Positions 19,882 to 27,949 of a DNA stretch of 64,000 nt are shown in pieces. The stretch spans positions 2,728,001 through 2,792,000 of the forward strand of contig NZ_CP101990.1 of the NCBI RefSeq assembly GCF_024508295.1, written 5' to 3'. Below the pieces are notes generated by a model. The model had not been told where the DNA came from, did not search any database, and was given only the letters and a program-made list of their open reading frames with translations. A program made the position numbers and the translations under genes. Positions within the stretch are counted from its first letter, which is position 1, and every line of letters starts with the position of its first letter. This DNA comes from Aeromicrobium duanguangcaii (GTDB lineage: Bacteria > Actinomycetota > Actinomycetes > Propionibacteriales > Nocardioidaceae).

Positions 19882-21434
19882 TTCACGACCTTGAAGGAGG
19901 TCGCGCCCTGACGACCGGCGAACGCGCCGCGCACGACCACCTTGGCCGTGCCGGTCTTGCGGCCGACCTTGAACCGGTACGTGAACGTGCCCTTCGACGA
20001 GGCGACGCCGCGCTTGACGACCTTGCCGCGGTACTGGATCCGCACCGGCTCGCCGGCGACGAGTCCGCGCGCGACGATCTTCTGCACCTTGGCGCGCTTG
20101 ACCTTCGTGCGTGCCTTGGCGACGGTCAGCTTGCGCGGGCCCAGGACGGTGACCGACGTGGAGCCGGCGCGGTTGCCGCGCGACCCCGTGACGGTGACGG
20201 TCCGGGTGGCCGTGCCGGCCGGGGTCGTGACGGAGGCCGCCACGACACCGTTCGCCGGGACGGTGCCGCGCGCCGTGCCGCCGCCGACGACGGAGGCCGT
20301 GTACTTCTCACCCGGGCGCAGGCCCGTGGCCCGCACGGAGGCGGCGCGACCGGCAGCGACGAACGTCCCTGAGCGGGTCACCGCGACCTTCGTCGACGAC
20401 AGCTGGGCCTGAACCCCGGCCGCCGCCTGCGAGGTGGCGCGGATCCACTGGTCACGGCTCTCGTCCGTGATGCCCTCGTCCATGCCGGTCTTCATCGCGG
20501 CGCCGTCGTAGGCGACCGCACCGATCTCGTTGGCCAGCGCCGTGTCCTCGGCCCTGGCGTCGGTGACCTGGTGCCTCACGATCCACGCCGCCGCGGACCC
20601 GGCGGCCCCGTCCTGGCCGGCCAGGCGCAGCGCCGACGCCGCCAGACCGGTCGAGTTCGTGTTCGGGGTGCCGTTCCCGACGAAGGAGCCGTCCGCAGCC
20701 TGGGCCGACGCGAGGGCCTTCGCCGCCGCCGCGAGCTCGTCGGCGAGGCCGTCGTGACCGGCCTCCCGCGCCTCGGCGAGGGCGATCACGGCGAACGCCG
20801 TGGAGTCGACCTCGACCGTCGAGCCGCACGCGGCGGCGTAGTCCTGCAGGAACGAGCCGTTCGGGCACTGCTTCGACAGCAGGAACGCCACGGACTCGTC
20901 GGCCTCGTCGCTGCCCGCGGCGACCAGGGCGCGGGTGGCCCAGGTCTGGCCGACGCCGCCGTAGGTCAGGCCCGGGTCGATCGCTCCGGTGGCGTCGTCG
21001 GTGAGCTTCTCGATCTGGCCGATCAGGTCGGCGCCGTTCACGTCCGAGGCGTCGCCGCCCGCCGCCTCGACGGCGACCGCGAGCTTGCCGCCCGACCCCG
21101 GGTAGAACGTGACCTTCGAGCCGTCGTCGTAGGTGGTGTAGGTCGCGACGTCCGCGCTGACGGCCTGGACGATGCGGGCCTGCGTCGCGGCCCGCGTGTC
21201 GAGCTGGTTCAACGCGAAGAACACGTCGAGTGACAGCCCGTAGTCGTCGAAGCCGCCGTAGTTCGGGTTGTGGACGAGACCGCCGGTGAGCTGGTCCTCG
21301 AGCCATCGCGCCGCGGAGTACGCGTAGCTGTTCGGCGCCGCGGTGGCGGCGGGAGCGACGGCGACGGCCGTCGAGAGGGCGATCGCGCCGGAGGCGACGG
21401 CGATCAGGGCGCGCTGGCGCACGGGTGACTTCAT
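19878..21434 (-). CDS. Secreted alpha/alpha-toroid protein (prenyltransferase/squalene-oxidase repeat) with beta-rich tail
   Basis: The 518-residue protein has a signal peptide (1-33), an alpha-helical repeat domain (about 35-342) and a basic beta-rich C-terminus (343-518). Toroid repeat marks are WLEDQLTGGLVHNPNYGGFD, KQCPNGSFLQDY and AQAADGSFVGNGTPNTNSTG. Residues for prenyl or squalene chemistry are not evident, so it is probably a binding protein. The alpha domain of intrinsic factor and transcobalamin is the same fold. The ATG at 21434 follows GGAAGGA. A cobalamin riboswitch precedes it and an anchored DUF4430 gene overlaps its end. Inferred role: cobalamin capture outside the cell. Confidence 0.78.
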   Translation of the reverse strand: MKSPVRQRALIAVASGAIALSTAVAVAPAATAAPNSYAYSAARWLEDQLTGGLVHNPNYGGFDDYGLSLDVFFALNQLDTRAATQARIVQAVSADVATYTTYDDGSKVTFYPGSGGKLAVAVEAAGGDASDVNGADLIGQIEKLTDDATGAIDPGLTYGGVGQTWATRALVAAGSDEADESVAFLLSKQCPNGSFLQDYAAACGSTVEVDSTAFAVIALAEAREAGHDGLADELAAAAKALASAQAADGSFVGNGTPNTNSTGLAASALRLAGQDGAAGSAAAWIVRHQVTDARAEDTALANEIGAVAYDGAAMKTGMDEGITDESRDQWIRATSQAAAGVQAQLSSTKVAVTRSGTFVAAGRAASVRATGLRPGEKYTASVVGGGTARGTVPANGVVAASVTTPAGTATRTVTVTGSRGNRAGSTSVTVLGPRKLTVAKARTKVKRAKVQKIVARGLVAGEPVRIQYRGKVVKRGVASSKGTFTYRFKVGRKTGTAKVVVRGAFAGRQGATSFKVVK

Positions 21435-21513
21435 GGGGTTCCTTCCCGCTGCAGAACGGGAGGAGCCCGCGAAGGGCACCACCCGCTGTATTCCTCGACA
21501 GCGAATCGGTCGG

Positions 21514-21614
21514 TTCCGTCAGGCAGGTGCTCCGGCTCGCCGACCCGGGAAGGGTCGATCTCACGGTTGCGGGTCAGCGCCGGATTCTCACCGGCTTCCC
21601 CTGACACTGCGGAA
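21514..21614 (-). promoter_or_regulatory. Cobalamin riboswitch upstream of the toroid-DUF4430 operon
   Basis: On the minus strand GGGGAAGCCGGTGAGAATCC, then GGCGCTGACCCGCAACCGT and the B12 box GAGCCGGAGCACCTGCC match the AdoCbl aptamer closely. GTCAGG and CCTGAC close the core, extended by TTCCG and CGGAA. Downstream, CGCTGT/ACAGCG (21484-21503) and CCCG/CGGG hairpins lie before the GGAAGGA site. It starts only about 25 bp after the stop of the preceding GH114-like gene. Confidence 0.95.
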
Positions 21615-21639
21615 GGTGTGTGTGGTTGTGGCGAGCACG

Positions 21640-22413
21640 CTAGCACGTGCGGAAGACGTGCCCGGGCCGCCCGCGCGCCACGAGATCTCGGTCACGCAGC
21701 ACCACCGAGATCTTGCTGCCCCGTGCCCGGCACGCCCGGTCGAACGCCTTGCGGCCGTTGTCGGTGTACTCGACCTCGATCACGCGTCGCCCGTACATCC
21801 GGGTGTACCGGCCGCACTCGCGGTACACCTCGCACTCCTCGGCGACGGCGAAGTCGAAGCCCAGCTTCCGGCCGTTCAGCCCGGCTGTGTTCTTCTGGGC
21901 GATCGCCAGTCGCTCGGCGTGCGCGGCGCGGACCAGGAGCCTGGCGTGGGCCCGGGCGTGCGAGCGTTTCAGCAGCTTCTTCGAGCGGGTCCACGAGTCG
22001 AGGTTGTCCGGCTCGACGGCGCGGAAACCGCGCTCGGCGCAGCCGGCGAACCACCGCCGGGCGATCCTGGCCGCAGCCGCGCGCTTCTTCGCCGTGCGCA
22101 GGTCCAGCAACACCTCACCGGGCCAGTCGCGGTCCCGCACGAGGCGGCCCTTGCCGTCGCGCAGCAGCAGTCCGGGGTGCTTCTTCCGCCACCACGACAG
22201 CCGGCCCGGCTGCGTCTGGAAGGCGTTCACGTAACAGACCGAGTAGACGCCGGAGGCCGGTTTCGCGGTGCGATCGCGGACCACGATGTCAACGCTCGCG
22301 GCCGGGCGGTAGGCCCCGCCGAGCTGGTAGTCGGCCGTTCCTCCCGCCGGGGGCAGCGCGATCGGCGTGACCGCGGTGACCACGGCCAGCACCAGCGAGA
22401 CCACGAACGTCAT
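21640..22413 (-). CDS. GH114-like secreted glycosidase (endo-alpha-1,4-polygalactosaminidase family)
   Basis: The 257-residue protein has an N-terminal signal peptide (about 1-20) and a TIM-barrel-like core with SGVYSVCYVNAFQTQP, RGFRAVEPDNLDSW and GFDFAVAEECEVYRECGRYT, which is the pattern of GH114/TM1410-type hydrolases. Members act on galactosaminogalactan or related amino sugars, but the substrate here is unknown. The Asp of VEPDNLD and the Glu residues of AEECE are candidate catalytic residues. It diverges from the acyl-CoA dehydrogenase gene and ends in TAG next to the B12 riboswitch. Confidence 0.8.
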   Translation of the reverse strand: MTFVVSLVLAVVTAVTPIALPPAGGTADYQLGGAYRPAASVDIVVRDRTAKPASGVYSVCYVNAFQTQPGRLSWWRKKHPGLLLRDGKGRLVRDRDWPGEVLLDLRTAKKRAAAARIARRWFAGCAERGFRAVEPDNLDSWTRSKKLLKRSHARAHARLLVRAAHAERLAIAQKNTAGLNGRKLGFDFAVAEECEVYRECGRYTRMYGRRVIEVEYTDNGRKAFDRACRARGSKISVVLRDRDLVARGRPGHVFRTC

Positions 22414-22460
22414 GCCTCAGGAGTACCACTCTTCACCGTGTCGTGGTGGGCGTCCGCTAC

Positions 22461-22466
22461 TAGCCT
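22461..22466 (+). promoter_or_regulatory. Putative leaderless -10 box (TAGCCT)
   Basis: TAGCCT, exactly 6 nt before the ATG at 22473. Confidence 0.5.
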
Positions 22467-22472
22467 GTGGCC

Positions 22473-24365
22473 ATGAGTCTCGGTGAGGAACTTCGACGGT
22501 CGATCGACGGCAAGTGGCGCCACGTGCGCGAGCAGAGCCGGGTGGAGCTGGCGGCGCTGGACCTGGCGTACGACCACTCCCTGAGCCTGGACGAGGCTCG
22601 CGAGCGGGTGCTCGACCAGATGAAGCAGCTCGTGCCCACGGGCATCCCCGCGGCCGGTTTCCGCACCGAGAACGGCGGCACCGGCGACCCGGGCATGGCC
22701 GTCACCGGCATCGAGATGCTGGCCCAGTTCGACCTGTCGCTCATGGTCAAGGCCGGCGTCCAGTGGGGCCTGTTCGGCGGGGCGATCGAGAACCTCGGCA
22801 CCGAGCGCCACCACGAGGCGTACATCCCGGCGCTCATCAACCTCGACCTGCTGGGCTGCTTCGCGATGACCGAGACCGGCCACGGCAGCGACGTCCAGAG
22901 CCTCGAGACCACGGCCACCTACGACCCGGCGACGCGGGAGTTCGTGATCCACTCCCCCACGCCGTCGGCCCGCAAGGACTACATCGGCGGCGCGGCCAAG
23001 CACGCCCGGGTCGCCGCGGTGTTCGCCCGCCTGATCACCCTCGGCGAGGACCACGGCGTGCACTGCTTCGTGGTGCCGATCCGCGACGAGGCCGGCGACG
23101 ACCTGCCCGGCGTCACGACCAGCGACTGCGGATACAAGGGCGGGCTCGGCGGCGTCGACAACGGCCGCATCATGTTCGACCAGGTCCGCATCCCCCGCGA
23201 CAACCTGCTGAACCGCTACGGCAACGTCGACGAGGGCGGCGTCTACTCCTCGCCCATCGAGAGCGGCAACGCGCGCTTCTTCACGATGATCGGCACGCTG
23301 ATCCGTGGCCGCGTCAGCGTCGGCGGGTCGGCCCGCGCCGCCGCCGAGGTGGCCCTCAGCATCGCCGGCCGCTACGCCCTGGAGCGCCGTCAGTTCGAGG
23401 GCGTCCCCGGTGAGGAGACGGTGCTGATGGACTACCGGATGCACCAGCGCCGGCTGCTGCCGCTGATCGCCGAGGCGTACGCCTTCCGGTTCGCGCACAA
23501 CCAGCTCGTCGCGCGCATGAACCGACTGCAGACCGAGGCCGACCCCGACGCACACGCCCAGCGCGAGCTCGAGGGACGCGCCGCCGGCCTGAAGGCCGCG
23601 CAGACCTCGTTCGCGAGCCGGGCCATCCAGGAGTGCCGCGAGGCGTGCGGCGGCGCCGGCTACCTGGCCGAGAACCGGCTCACGACCCTGCGCGCCGACA
23701 GCGACGTCTTCACGACGTTCGAGGGCGACAACGTGGTGCTGCTGCAGCTCGTGGCCAAGGAGCTGCTCACCGCCTACGCCAAGGAGGTGAGCGGCCTCGA
23801 CCCCGTCGGCATGGTGCGGTTCGCCGCCAGCACGGTGGCCGAGACGGTCAAGGAGCGCACGGCCGCGAGCCAGCTGATCCAGCGCCTGATCGACGCCCGC
23901 TCGAACGACGACGAGCACAACCTGCTCGATCGCGGCACCCAGCTGAACCTGTTCGAGGATCGCGAGCAGCACGTCATCGAGACGGCCGCGCGCCGCCTGC
24001 GTCGTGCCGGCAAGGACCAGGGCGAAGCGTTCTCGGCGTTCAACGCCGCCCAGGACCACGTCGTGAAGATCGGCCAGGTGCACATCGACCGCATCGTGCT
24101 GGAGGCCTTCACCGCCGGCATCGCCCGCTGCGAGGACGACGAGGCGGCAGACCTGCTGCGCGACGTCTGCTCGCTCTACGCGCTGACCGTGATCGAGCGG
24201 GACAAGGCGTGGTTCATGGAGCACAACCGCATCAGCGACACCCGCGCCAAGGCCGTCACGACCGAGGTCAACGCGCTGCTGGATCGACTGCGGCCGCACA
24301 CCTTGGCACTCATCGAAGGGCTCGGCGTTCCTCAGTCGAGCCTCGGCGCGACGATGCTCGACTGA
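22473..24365 (+). CDS. Acyl-CoA dehydrogenase/acyl-CoA oxidase family flavoprotein
   Basis: The 630-residue flavoenzyme oxidises an acyl-CoA at the alpha-beta bond. It has CFAMTETGHGSDVQSLETTA in the mid-domain, the GYKGGLGGVDNGRIMFDQVRI region, and a CGGAGYLAENRL segment that leads to the FAD-contact DVFTTFEGDN near 415-425. The length and the extra C-terminal 180 residues match acyl-CoA oxidase-like members rather than the 380-residue dehydrogenases. The ATG at 22473 is preferred to the GTG two codons upstream because TAGCCT lies six bases before it. It stands alone; substrate unknown. Confidence 0.9.
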   Translation: MSLGEELRRSIDGKWRHVREQSRVELAALDLAYDHSLSLDEARERVLDQMKQLVPTGIPAAGFRTENGGTGDPGMAVTGIEMLAQFDLSLMVKAGVQWGLFGGAIENLGTERHHEAYIPALINLDLLGCFAMTETGHGSDVQSLETTATYDPATREFVIHSPTPSARKDYIGGAAKHARVAAVFARLITLGEDHGVHCFVVPIRDEAGDDLPGVTTSDCGYKGGLGGVDNGRIMFDQVRIPRDNLLNRYGNVDEGGVYSSPIESGNARFFTMIGTLIRGRVSVGGSARAAAEVALSIAGRYALERRQFEGVPGEETVLMDYRMHQRRLLPLIAEAYAFRFAHNQLVARMNRLQTEADPDAHAQRELEGRAAGLKAAQTSFASRAIQECREACGGAGYLAENRLTTLRADSDVFTTFEGDNVVLLQLVAKELLTAYAKEVSGLDPVGMVRFAASTVAETVKERTAASQLIQRLIDARSNDDEHNLLDRGTQLNLFEDREQHVIETAARRLRRAGKDQGEAFSAFNAAQDHVVKIGQVHIDRIVLEAFTAGIARCEDDEAADLLRDVCSLYALTVIERDKAWFMEHNRISDTRAKAVTTEVNALLDRLRPHTLALIEGLGVPQSSLGATMLD

Positions 24366-24469
24366 GGCGTCCGAAGACGTCCGAACACGACCGTCCACTA
24401 CGCCTGCGGGGGCGTCCGCACCGTGCCACAATGACGCCTGCACCATTCACTTTCGTCTCGGGGAGAAAA

Positions 24470-25228
24470 ATGAACCGACGCTTCACCAAGGGCGCGCTGC
24501 TCGCTGCCGCCGCCATGACCATCTCGCTGGCCAGCCCGGTCGCCGCGCAGGCCGACGAGTCGTCGTCCGTGTCCGCCACGCTGGGCCAGCCGACCGCGGT
24601 CAGCTCCAACGCCGCGCCCTCCGGCCTCACCCGCAACCCGGCCGACACGCCGTCCGTGACCCGCCTGACCGTGAACGCGGGCGTCCTGACGTCCACGGGC
24701 AACACGTACGTTCCCGCCCGGATCGACTACAACGTCCCCTCCGGCTGGAGCTTCGGCCCGACGGCGCGCCTCTCGGCCAACCGCAAGGCCAAGGTCGAGA
24801 CCCTGTACGACGGCAACTACGTCAAGATCCCCAGCGCCTGGGGCGCCGGCGTCTACCGGCTCGACACCATCACGTTCAAGTCCTACGACGCCAACCCGCG
24901 CGTCCACGTGGCCCCCAACGCGGTCAACTTCCGCGTCCGCCAGGGCCTGTACTCCGGCGGCGGCCTGCGCATCGTGCGCAAGGGCTCGAAGCTGACGTTC
25001 AAGGTCCAGAAGGTCCGCAGCTTCACCGGCACCAAGTACGTCCGCGTCAAGACGGCCACGGTGCAGGTCAAGAAGGGCAAGAAGTGGAAGAAGCTCAAGA
25101 ACGTCAAGCTGAACAAGAAGGGCAACAAGAACTTCTCGATCAAGAAGAAGGGCAAGCGCAAGTACCGTCTGGTCATCAAGACGACCAACACGATCCAGGG
25201 CGCGAAGACGGGCGCCATCAAGATCTGA
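24470..25228 (+). CDS. Secreted lysine-rich protein of unknown function
   Basis: I do not recognise a named family. The 252-residue protein has a clear signal peptide (1-27, ending AAQA), a Ser/Thr-rich stretch, a beta-rich domain (about 60-155) and a strongly basic end rich in KKGKKWKKLKN-like runs (about 195-252). The basic end resembles the tails of other secreted proteins in this window and could bind anionic cell-wall polymers. GGGGAGA precedes the ATG, and CACAAT at 24427-24432 is a plausible -10. It ends 23 bp before a strong hairpin. Confidence 0.8.
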   Translation: MNRRFTKGALLAAAAMTISLASPVAAQADESSSVSATLGQPTAVSSNAAPSGLTRNPADTPSVTRLTVNAGVLTSTGNTYVPARIDYNVPSGWSFGPTARLSANRKAKVETLYDGNYVKIPSAWGAGVYRLDTITFKSYDANPRVHVAPNAVNFRVRQGLYSGGGLRIVRKGSKLTFKVQKVRSFTGTKYVRVKTATVQVKKGKKWKKLKNVKLNKKGNKNFSIKKKGKRKYRLVIKTTNTIQGAKTGAIKI

Positions 25229-25251
25229 TCTCGATCTGAGCCCGAGTCGAG

Positions 25252-25281
25252 GCGCCGGTCCACCTGCGGGTGGGCCGGCGC
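25252..25281 (+). terminator. Hairpin terminator
   Basis: A 13-bp stem with one G-T pair (GCGCCGGTCCACC and GGTGGGCCGGCGC) closes a TGCG loop, between the convergent secreted-protein gene and marR. No U-run follows. Confidence 0.7.
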
Positions 25282-25299
25282 TTCGCCGTTCCCGGGGTC

Positions 25300-25788
25300 T
25301 CAGGCCCAGTCGCCGCGGCGCAACGGCGTGAGCAGCCGGTGGATCGTGGTCTGGTCCCCCGGGCTGATCTCGTCGAGACCGAAGTCCATGGCGACCAAGG
25401 CCGCGGTCGCGTCGTCCAGCACCTTCCGACCCGCGTCGGTCAGCGAGGCCAGCGCGCGTCGCCGGTCGCTCGGGTCGACGCGGCGATCGACGAGGCCGTC
25501 GGCGACGAGCCGGTCGATCACGTTGGTGACCGAGGTCGGGTGCACCATGAGGCGCTCGCCGATCTTGGACAACGGCAGGGATCCCGAGGAGCTGAACGAC
25601 AGCAGTCGCAGCACCTCGTACCGCGCGAAGGTGATGCCGAACGGCTTCAGCGCCCCGTCGAGCCGGGCCAGCACGAGCTGGTGCACCCGCATGATCGACG
25701 TGGCCAGACGCATCGACGTGGCGTCGCCGATCCGGTCGTCCCACAGCTGCGCCGCACGCTCGATGGGGTCGAAGTCCAGTCCGGCCAT
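25300..25788 (-). CDS. MarR family transcriptional regulator
   Basis: The 162-residue winged-helix regulator has LVLARLDGALKPFGITFARYEVLRLLS, the recognition-helix region ERLMVHPTSVTNVIDRL and the wing motif DRRVDPSDRRRALASLTDAG (about 90-112). The ATG at 25788 is chosen because TACGGT lies six bases upstream; an upstream in-frame extension would cross the promoter. It is divergent to the siderophore-uptake operon, 92 bp away, but that promoter also carries an iron box, so a regulatory link to MarR is not shown. Confidence 0.9.
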   Translation of the reverse strand: MAGLDFDPIERAAQLWDDRIGDATSMRLATSIMRVHQLVLARLDGALKPFGITFARYEVLRLLSFSSSGSLPLSKIGERLMVHPTSVTNVIDRLVADGLVDRRVDPSDRRRALASLTDAGRKVLDDATAALVAMDFGLDEISPGDQTTIHRLLTPLRRGDWA

Positions 25789-25794
25789 GGCCCC

Positions 25795-25800
25795 ACCGTA
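25795..25800 (-). promoter_or_regulatory. Putative leaderless -10 box (TACGGT)
   Basis: TACGGT on the minus strand, 6 nt before the marR-type ATG. Confidence 0.5.
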
Positions 25801-25859
25801 GCGAGCGGTCCGGATGCCGCCCACATTGTGGCCCACCGCACGTTCGTCCGGGAAGGAGA

Positions 25860-25878
25860 TTAGCGTAGCCTTACCTAG
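25860..25878. promoter_or_regulatory. IdeR/DtxR-type iron box
   Basis: TTAGCGTAGCCTTACCTAG matches 15 of 19 positions of the DtxR consensus TTAGGTTAGCCTAACCTAA. It lies directly before the siderophore-binding protein gene, where a bound iron-loaded repressor would block transcription. Confidence 0.75.
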
Positions 25879-25880
25879 TC

Positions 25881-26921
25881 ATGCTCTTCACGAAAGGCAC
25901 TCCCTTGCGTCTCGCACCTCTGCTGACCGCCGCGACTCTCGCGCTCAGCCTCGCCGCCTGCGGCTCTTCCTCCGATGACTCGAACGAGGCCTCGGGGGCT
26001 TCGGGCGAGAACTTCCCGGTCACGATCGAGCACGCGCTCGGCAAGACCGAGATCACGAGTGAGCCGAAGCGGGTCGCCACCGTCGCCTGGTCGAACCAGG
26101 ACACCGCCCTGGCCCTGGGCGTCGTGCCGGTGGGCATGCCCAAGGCCACGTACGGCGACGACGACACCGACGGACTGCACCCGTGGGTCAAGGACAAGAT
26201 CGACGAGCTCGACGGCGAGACGCCGGTCCTGTTCGACGAGACCGACGGCATCGACGCCGCGGCCGTCGCCCAGACCAGCCCCGACCTGATCCTCGCGCCC
26301 AACTCCGGCCTGACGAAGGAGGAGTACGAGACGCTCTCCAAGATCGCGCCGACCGTCGCCTACCCCGACGAGGCGTGGGGCACGACGTGGCGCGACGCCA
26401 TCAAGCTGACCGGCCAGGCGCTCGGCAAGAGCGACCAGGCGACGACGCTGATCGCCGACCTCGAGCAGCAGATGGCCGACGCGGTCGCGAAGCACCCCGA
26501 GATCAAGGGCAAGTCCGCCGTCATGAGCTGGATCGACCCGACGGACCTGAGCAAGGTGGGCTACTACACCGCCTTCGACACCCGCGCGGCGTTCCTCAAC
26601 GACCTCGGCTTCTCGACGCCGGACTTCGTCACGAAGGCCTCGCAGACGTCCGACCAGTTCTTCCTCGAGGTCAGCGCCGAGAAGGCCGACGAGCTCGGCG
26701 GCGCCGATGTCTTCGTGGGCTACGGCGACGCCGCCGCCCTCAAGAAGGCCCAGGCCGACTCGCTGGTCGGCAAGATCCCCGCCATCGAGCGTGGATCGGT
26801 CGCCCTGCTGAAGGACAACACCCCGCTGGCCGCGGCCGTCTCGCCCTCGGCCCTCTCGATCCCGTGGATGCTCGACGACTACGTCGCGCTGCTCGCGGAC
26901 GCCGCTGCGAAGGTGAAGTGA
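25881..26921 (+). CDS. Iron-siderophore ABC transporter substrate-binding lipoprotein
   Basis: Captures ferric siderophore outside the membrane for the FecCD-type permeases encoded next. The 346-residue product has a lipoprotein signal with lipobox LAAC (Cys near 31 from this start) and the class III binding-protein fold marks EPKRVATVAWSNQDTALALG and SPDLILAPNSGLTKEEYE. An in-frame TTG at 25905 with GAAAGG seven bases upstream would give a more standard signal peptide and is a real alternative start. The stop overlaps the permease GTG (GTGA). The iron box upstream implies repression when iron is plentiful. Confidence 0.92.
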   Translation: MLFTKGTPLRLAPLLTAATLALSLAACGSSSDDSNEASGASGENFPVTIEHALGKTEITSEPKRVATVAWSNQDTALALGVVPVGMPKATYGDDDTDGLHPWVKDKIDELDGETPVLFDETDGIDAAAVAQTSPDLILAPNSGLTKEEYETLSKIAPTVAYPDEAWGTTWRDAIKLTGQALGKSDQATTLIADLEQQMADAVAKHPEIKGKSAVMSWIDPTDLSKVGYYTAFDTRAAFLNDLGFSTPDFVTKASQTSDQFFLEVSAEKADELGGADVFVGYGDAAALKKAQADSLVGKIPAIERGSVALLKDNTPLAAAVSPSALSIPWMLDDYVALLADAAAKVK

Positions 26922-27949
26922 CCGCAACGATCGAACCGACCGTGGGGGACGCCGCCAGGACGCGGCGTCCCCCGTGGTGGTTGCTGGTCAGCCTGATCGC
27001 GCTGGCGGTGGCCGTCTTCCTCTCGGTCGCGTTCGGTGCGCGGGTGGTCAGCCTCGGCGAGGTCTGGACCGCCCTGACGACCGACTCCGACGACGTCACG
27101 TCGGCCGCCGTCCGCTCGCGGGTCCCGCGCACCATCCTCGCGATCGTGGTCGGGGCGGCACTGGCCGTGGCCGGCGCCGTGCTGCAGGCGGTCACCCGCA
27201 ACCCCCTGGCCGATCCGTTCATCCTGGGGATCAACTCGGGCGCCTCGCTGCTCGTCGTGATCGCCATCGCCTTCTTCGGGGCGGCCACCATGCCGCTCTA
27301 CATCGTCTTCGCGCTGGCCGGCGCCGCACTCGCCGCCGTCTTCGTCTACTCGGTGGGCTCTCTGGGCATCGGCGGACCGACGCCACTGAAGCTCGCGCTC
27401 GCCGGCGCCATCACCACCGCCGCCTTCACGTCCCTCTCGAGCGCCATCTTGCTGCCGCGCATCGACGTCATGCGGGTGTTCCGCTTCTGGCAGGTCGGCA
27501 GCGTGGGCCGGGCCGAGAACCACGACACCCTGATGGTCCTGCCGATCCTGCTCGTGGGCGCCGCCGTGTGCCTGCTCGCCGCCCGCTCACTCAACATCCT
27601 CGCCCTCGGCGACGAGGCGGCTGCCGGGCTCGGCGTCCACGTCACCCGCACCCGCATCGGCGCCGCCGCCGGCGCGATCATCCTGTGCGGTGGCGCGACC
27701 GCCCTGGCCGGCCCGATCGGCTTCATCGGCCTGATCGTGCCCCACCTGGTGCGCCAGCTCGTCGGTGCCGACCACCGCTGGCTGCTGCCGGTCTGCGCCG
27801 TCGCCGGCGCCACCCTGCTCACCCTCGCCGACGTCGCCGGACGTGTGCTGGGCCGCCCCGACGAGATCGACGTCGGCGTCGTGACGGCCCTGATCGGCGG
27901 CCCCGTCTTCCTGTGGGTCGTCCTGCGTCGCCCGGGAGCCCGGGCATGA
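26918..27949 (+). CDS. FecCD-family siderophore ABC permease (first)
   Basis: The 343-residue permease has about nine or ten TM helices and the family segments SRVPRTILAIVVGAALAVAG, LQAVTRNPLADPFILGINSG and, near the C-terminus, GPIGFIGLIVPHLVRQLVG, which contacts the ATPase. It starts at a GTG overlapping the binding-protein stop and ends in an ATGA overlap with the second permease. It probably pairs with that protein as a heterodimer. Confidence 0.93.
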   Translation: MTATIEPTVGDAARTRRPPWWLLVSLIALAVAVFLSVAFGARVVSLGEVWTALTTDSDDVTSAAVRSRVPRTILAIVVGAALAVAGAVLQAVTRNPLADPFILGINSGASLLVVIAIAFFGAATMPLYIVFALAGAALAAVFVYSVGSLGIGGPTPLKLALAGAITTAAFTSLSSAILLPRIDVMRVFRFWQVGSVGRAENHDTLMVLPILLVGAAVCLLAARSLNILALGDEAAAGLGVHVTRTRIGAAAGAIILCGGATALAGPIGFIGLIVPHLVRQLVGADHRWLLPVCAVAGATLLTLADVAGRVLGRPDEIDVGVVTALIGGPVFLWVVLRRPGARA

